From: Lachnospiraceae bacterium
Lineage (GTDB): Bacteria; Bacillota; Clostridia; Lachnospirales; Lachnospiraceae
DNA length: 64,000 nt
Assembly: GCA_009911505.1 (NCBI GenBank)
Contig: QXXL01000033.1
Coordinates: 1-64,000 of the forward strand
Direction: 5' to 3'
The translations under genes and the position numbers were made by a program. Shown piece by piece: positions 62,783 to 64,000 of the stretch (positions within the stretch are counted from its first letter, which is position 1; each line of letters begins with the position of its first letter). Below the pieces are notes generated by a model. It was given only the letters and a program-made list of their open reading frames with translations. It did no database searches and had not been told where the DNA came from.

Positions 62783-64000
62783 TTGAAAAAAGAAACCAGA
62801 AGGGAGATTCAAAGGTTCATGGCGCTGCTTTTGGGGCTGTCCCTTTGTATTGCATCTATGACATACGGATATGCCGGGGATACAGAGGAGCTTGTCAAAG
62901 CTATAGAAGATGATCAGACAAGCAAAGGAGCCGGTCAGGAAGCTGTGGACGAAGCAAAAGAAAAGCTGCAGGAAGGCATGGACTCTTTGCGGGATGCTAT
63001 ATGTGAAGCTGCAAAAAAGGCACAGGATGTTGTGGCTGCAGTAAAGGACAGAGTGGTTGAGGAGCCATTGCCAGAGGATGCAATAGAGCTATCCCCTTCC
63101 AAAGAGGGGGGTAGCGAAGAACAGGGCAGCATGATAGAAGTGTCTGATCTGAATTCCCTGCGTAAAGCTGTAGATTTGGCAGAAGAGGACACGGAAGTTT
63201 TTGGGGAACAGGGCAGTATCTGGCAAAGCAAACGCCTTTTGGTGCAAAGTGATTCGGAATTTGATACGATGGGGGCAAAAAGCGTGATATACGGATACGG
63301 CAATGTATTTATATTAGATTTTGCGTCCGAAAAAGAAACAGAAGAGGCATATGGGCAGTTAAGAAAGCTTAAAGGAGTAGTGGTTGAAACGGAAAGCGCC
63401 TATTGCGGCATAGCGGCAGATATGGATCAAATGCTTTTACAAGGGCAGTTTGATAAAACAGCAGTACAGGCAAGCATGGGACAGCGGGTATGCGTAGCCG
63501 TATTGGATACGGGGTACGATACAAAATACTATGGCAGGGAACGGATCTGGGGGAGCACGGACATATCGTCGGAAAACACAGTAGAGGACGGGCATGGCCA
63601 TGGTACTGCAATGGCCAATATTATCTTAGATCATACGCCCGGGGGTGTGCGGGTTATGCCTGTTAAAGTAGCAGATGAAAATGGCAGGACGTCTTCATTA
63701 AAACTATATCTGGGAATACGGTATGCCATTGAAAACGGCGCTGATATTATTAATATCAGTATGGGCGCGCCGCAGGCATCTGCTTCTAACCTGGTGGCAG
63801 AAGCGATATCACAGGCACGGCAGGCGGGCATTGCCACAGTTGTTTCTGCGGGCAATGCAGGGCAGGATGTCTCTTCATTTTCCCCTGCGGATGCAAAAGA
63901 TGCAATTGCTGTTGCCGCTGTTAATATGGATAAGGGGAGAATGGGCTATTCCAATTACGGGGAAGGGGTGGATTACTGCTCTTATGGAAAATTAAAGGCC
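62783..64000 (+). CDS. Secreted subtilisin-like serine protease (S8), cut by window end
   Basis: This frame is open for 406 codons to the window edge. A signal peptide (about 1-32, MALLLGLSLCIASM core) precedes an acidic helical region (about 33-110), a prodomain-like segment (IYGYGNVFILDFASEKETEE) and a subtilase domain. The catalytic Asp is D242 in AVLDTGYD, the His is H273 in GHGHGTAMANI, and the oxyanion Asn is N358 in VVSAGNAG. The catalytic Ser would lie beyond the window. The start is TTG 62783, ten bases after GGAGGG. It follows the TadE-like gene by 15 bp, so it is in the same operon. It may mature pilin-like proteins or be a secreted effector. Confidence 0.88.
   Translation, partial: MKKETRREIQRFMALLLGLSLCIASMTYGYAGDTEELVKAIEDDQTSKGAGQEAVDEAKEKLQEGMDSLRDAICEAAKKAQDVVAAVKDRVVEEPLPEDAIELSPSKEGGSEEQGSMIEVSDLNSLRKAVDLAEEDTEVFGEQGSIWQSKRLLVQSDSEFDTMGAKSVIYGYGNVFILDFASEKETEEAYGQLRKLKGVVVETESAYCGIAADMDQMLLQGQFDKTAVQASMGQRVCVAVLDTGYDTKYYGRERIWGSTDISSENTVEDGHGHGTAMANIILDHTPGGVRVMPVKVADENGRTSSLKLYLGIRYAIENGADIINISMGAPQASASNLVAEAISQARQAGIATVVSAGNAGQDVSSFSPADAKDAIAVAAVNMDKGRMGYSNYGEGVDYCSYGKLKA

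Noticed and set aside
1..64000. CRISPR arrays, rRNA operons, prophage or insertion sequences
   Set aside because: No regularly spaced repeats, rRNA sequence, transposase, integrase or phage structural genes were recognised.

Overview
The window looks like chromosome of a motile, spore-forming Clostridia, most likely Lachnospiraceae. The evidence is strong AGGAGG-type ribosome binding sites, CodY, an uninterrupted sigK-type sigma factor, a Spo0E-like protein, a T-box in front of thrS, a FliY-type motor switch, and a clostridial flagellar gene order. Every gene I can support lies on the + strand. I see no rRNA, prophage, insertion sequence or CRISPR array.

Layout. 1-13.6 kb: housekeeping and accessory genes (rubredoxin/glutamate-synthase-like fusion, hybrid histidine kinase, gltX, UvrD-like helicase, DUF1292 protein, a broken DUF3788 gene, a GH13 protein that has lost its catalytic residues, DUF5662 protein, trpS, sigK). 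13.8-19.5 kb: comM, dprA, topA, codY. 19.8-51.2 kb: a roughly 31-kb flagellar operon from flgB to an MltG-like protein. It holds the basal body, hook, export, stator, switch and placement (flhF/flhG) genes, a PilZ protein, cheY, cheC, cheD and sigma-28. cheA, cheW, cheB and cheR are not in it. Two of its genes, fliF (at a run of 8 G) and motA (near its 3' end), are frameshifted as given. 51.2-52.7 kb: infC-rpmI-rplT with a leader attenuator and a rare ATT start codon for infC. 52.8-57.7 kb: galE, tRNA-Glu(CTC), a SEC-C protein, T-box plus thrS, a DUF1540 protein, and a spo0E-like gene with an upstream Spo0A-type box.

58.1-64.0 kb (cut by the window end): a compact operon that I consider the best candidate for an undescribed system. 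It has a TadA/CpaF-type ATPase, one double-length TadB/TadC-like membrane platform, two TadE-like proteins, and four small membrane proteins that share a gapless N-terminal motif (G, then AV[I/L]G eleven residues later). It ends in a secreted subtilisin-like protease whose gene runs off the window. There is no prepilin peptidase and no secretin in view. I infer a minimal Tad-like assembly or secretion machine of a Gram-positive cell, coupled to a protease.

How the parts fit: CodY sits directly upstream of the flagellar operon, so nutritional control of motility is plausible. The operon encodes its own sigma-28. sigK and spo0E belong to sporulation. Both frameshifts hit genes essential for motility, so either the strain is non-motile or phase-variable, or the assembly has small indels there. 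All family assignments were made by reading the sequence; no database search was run.
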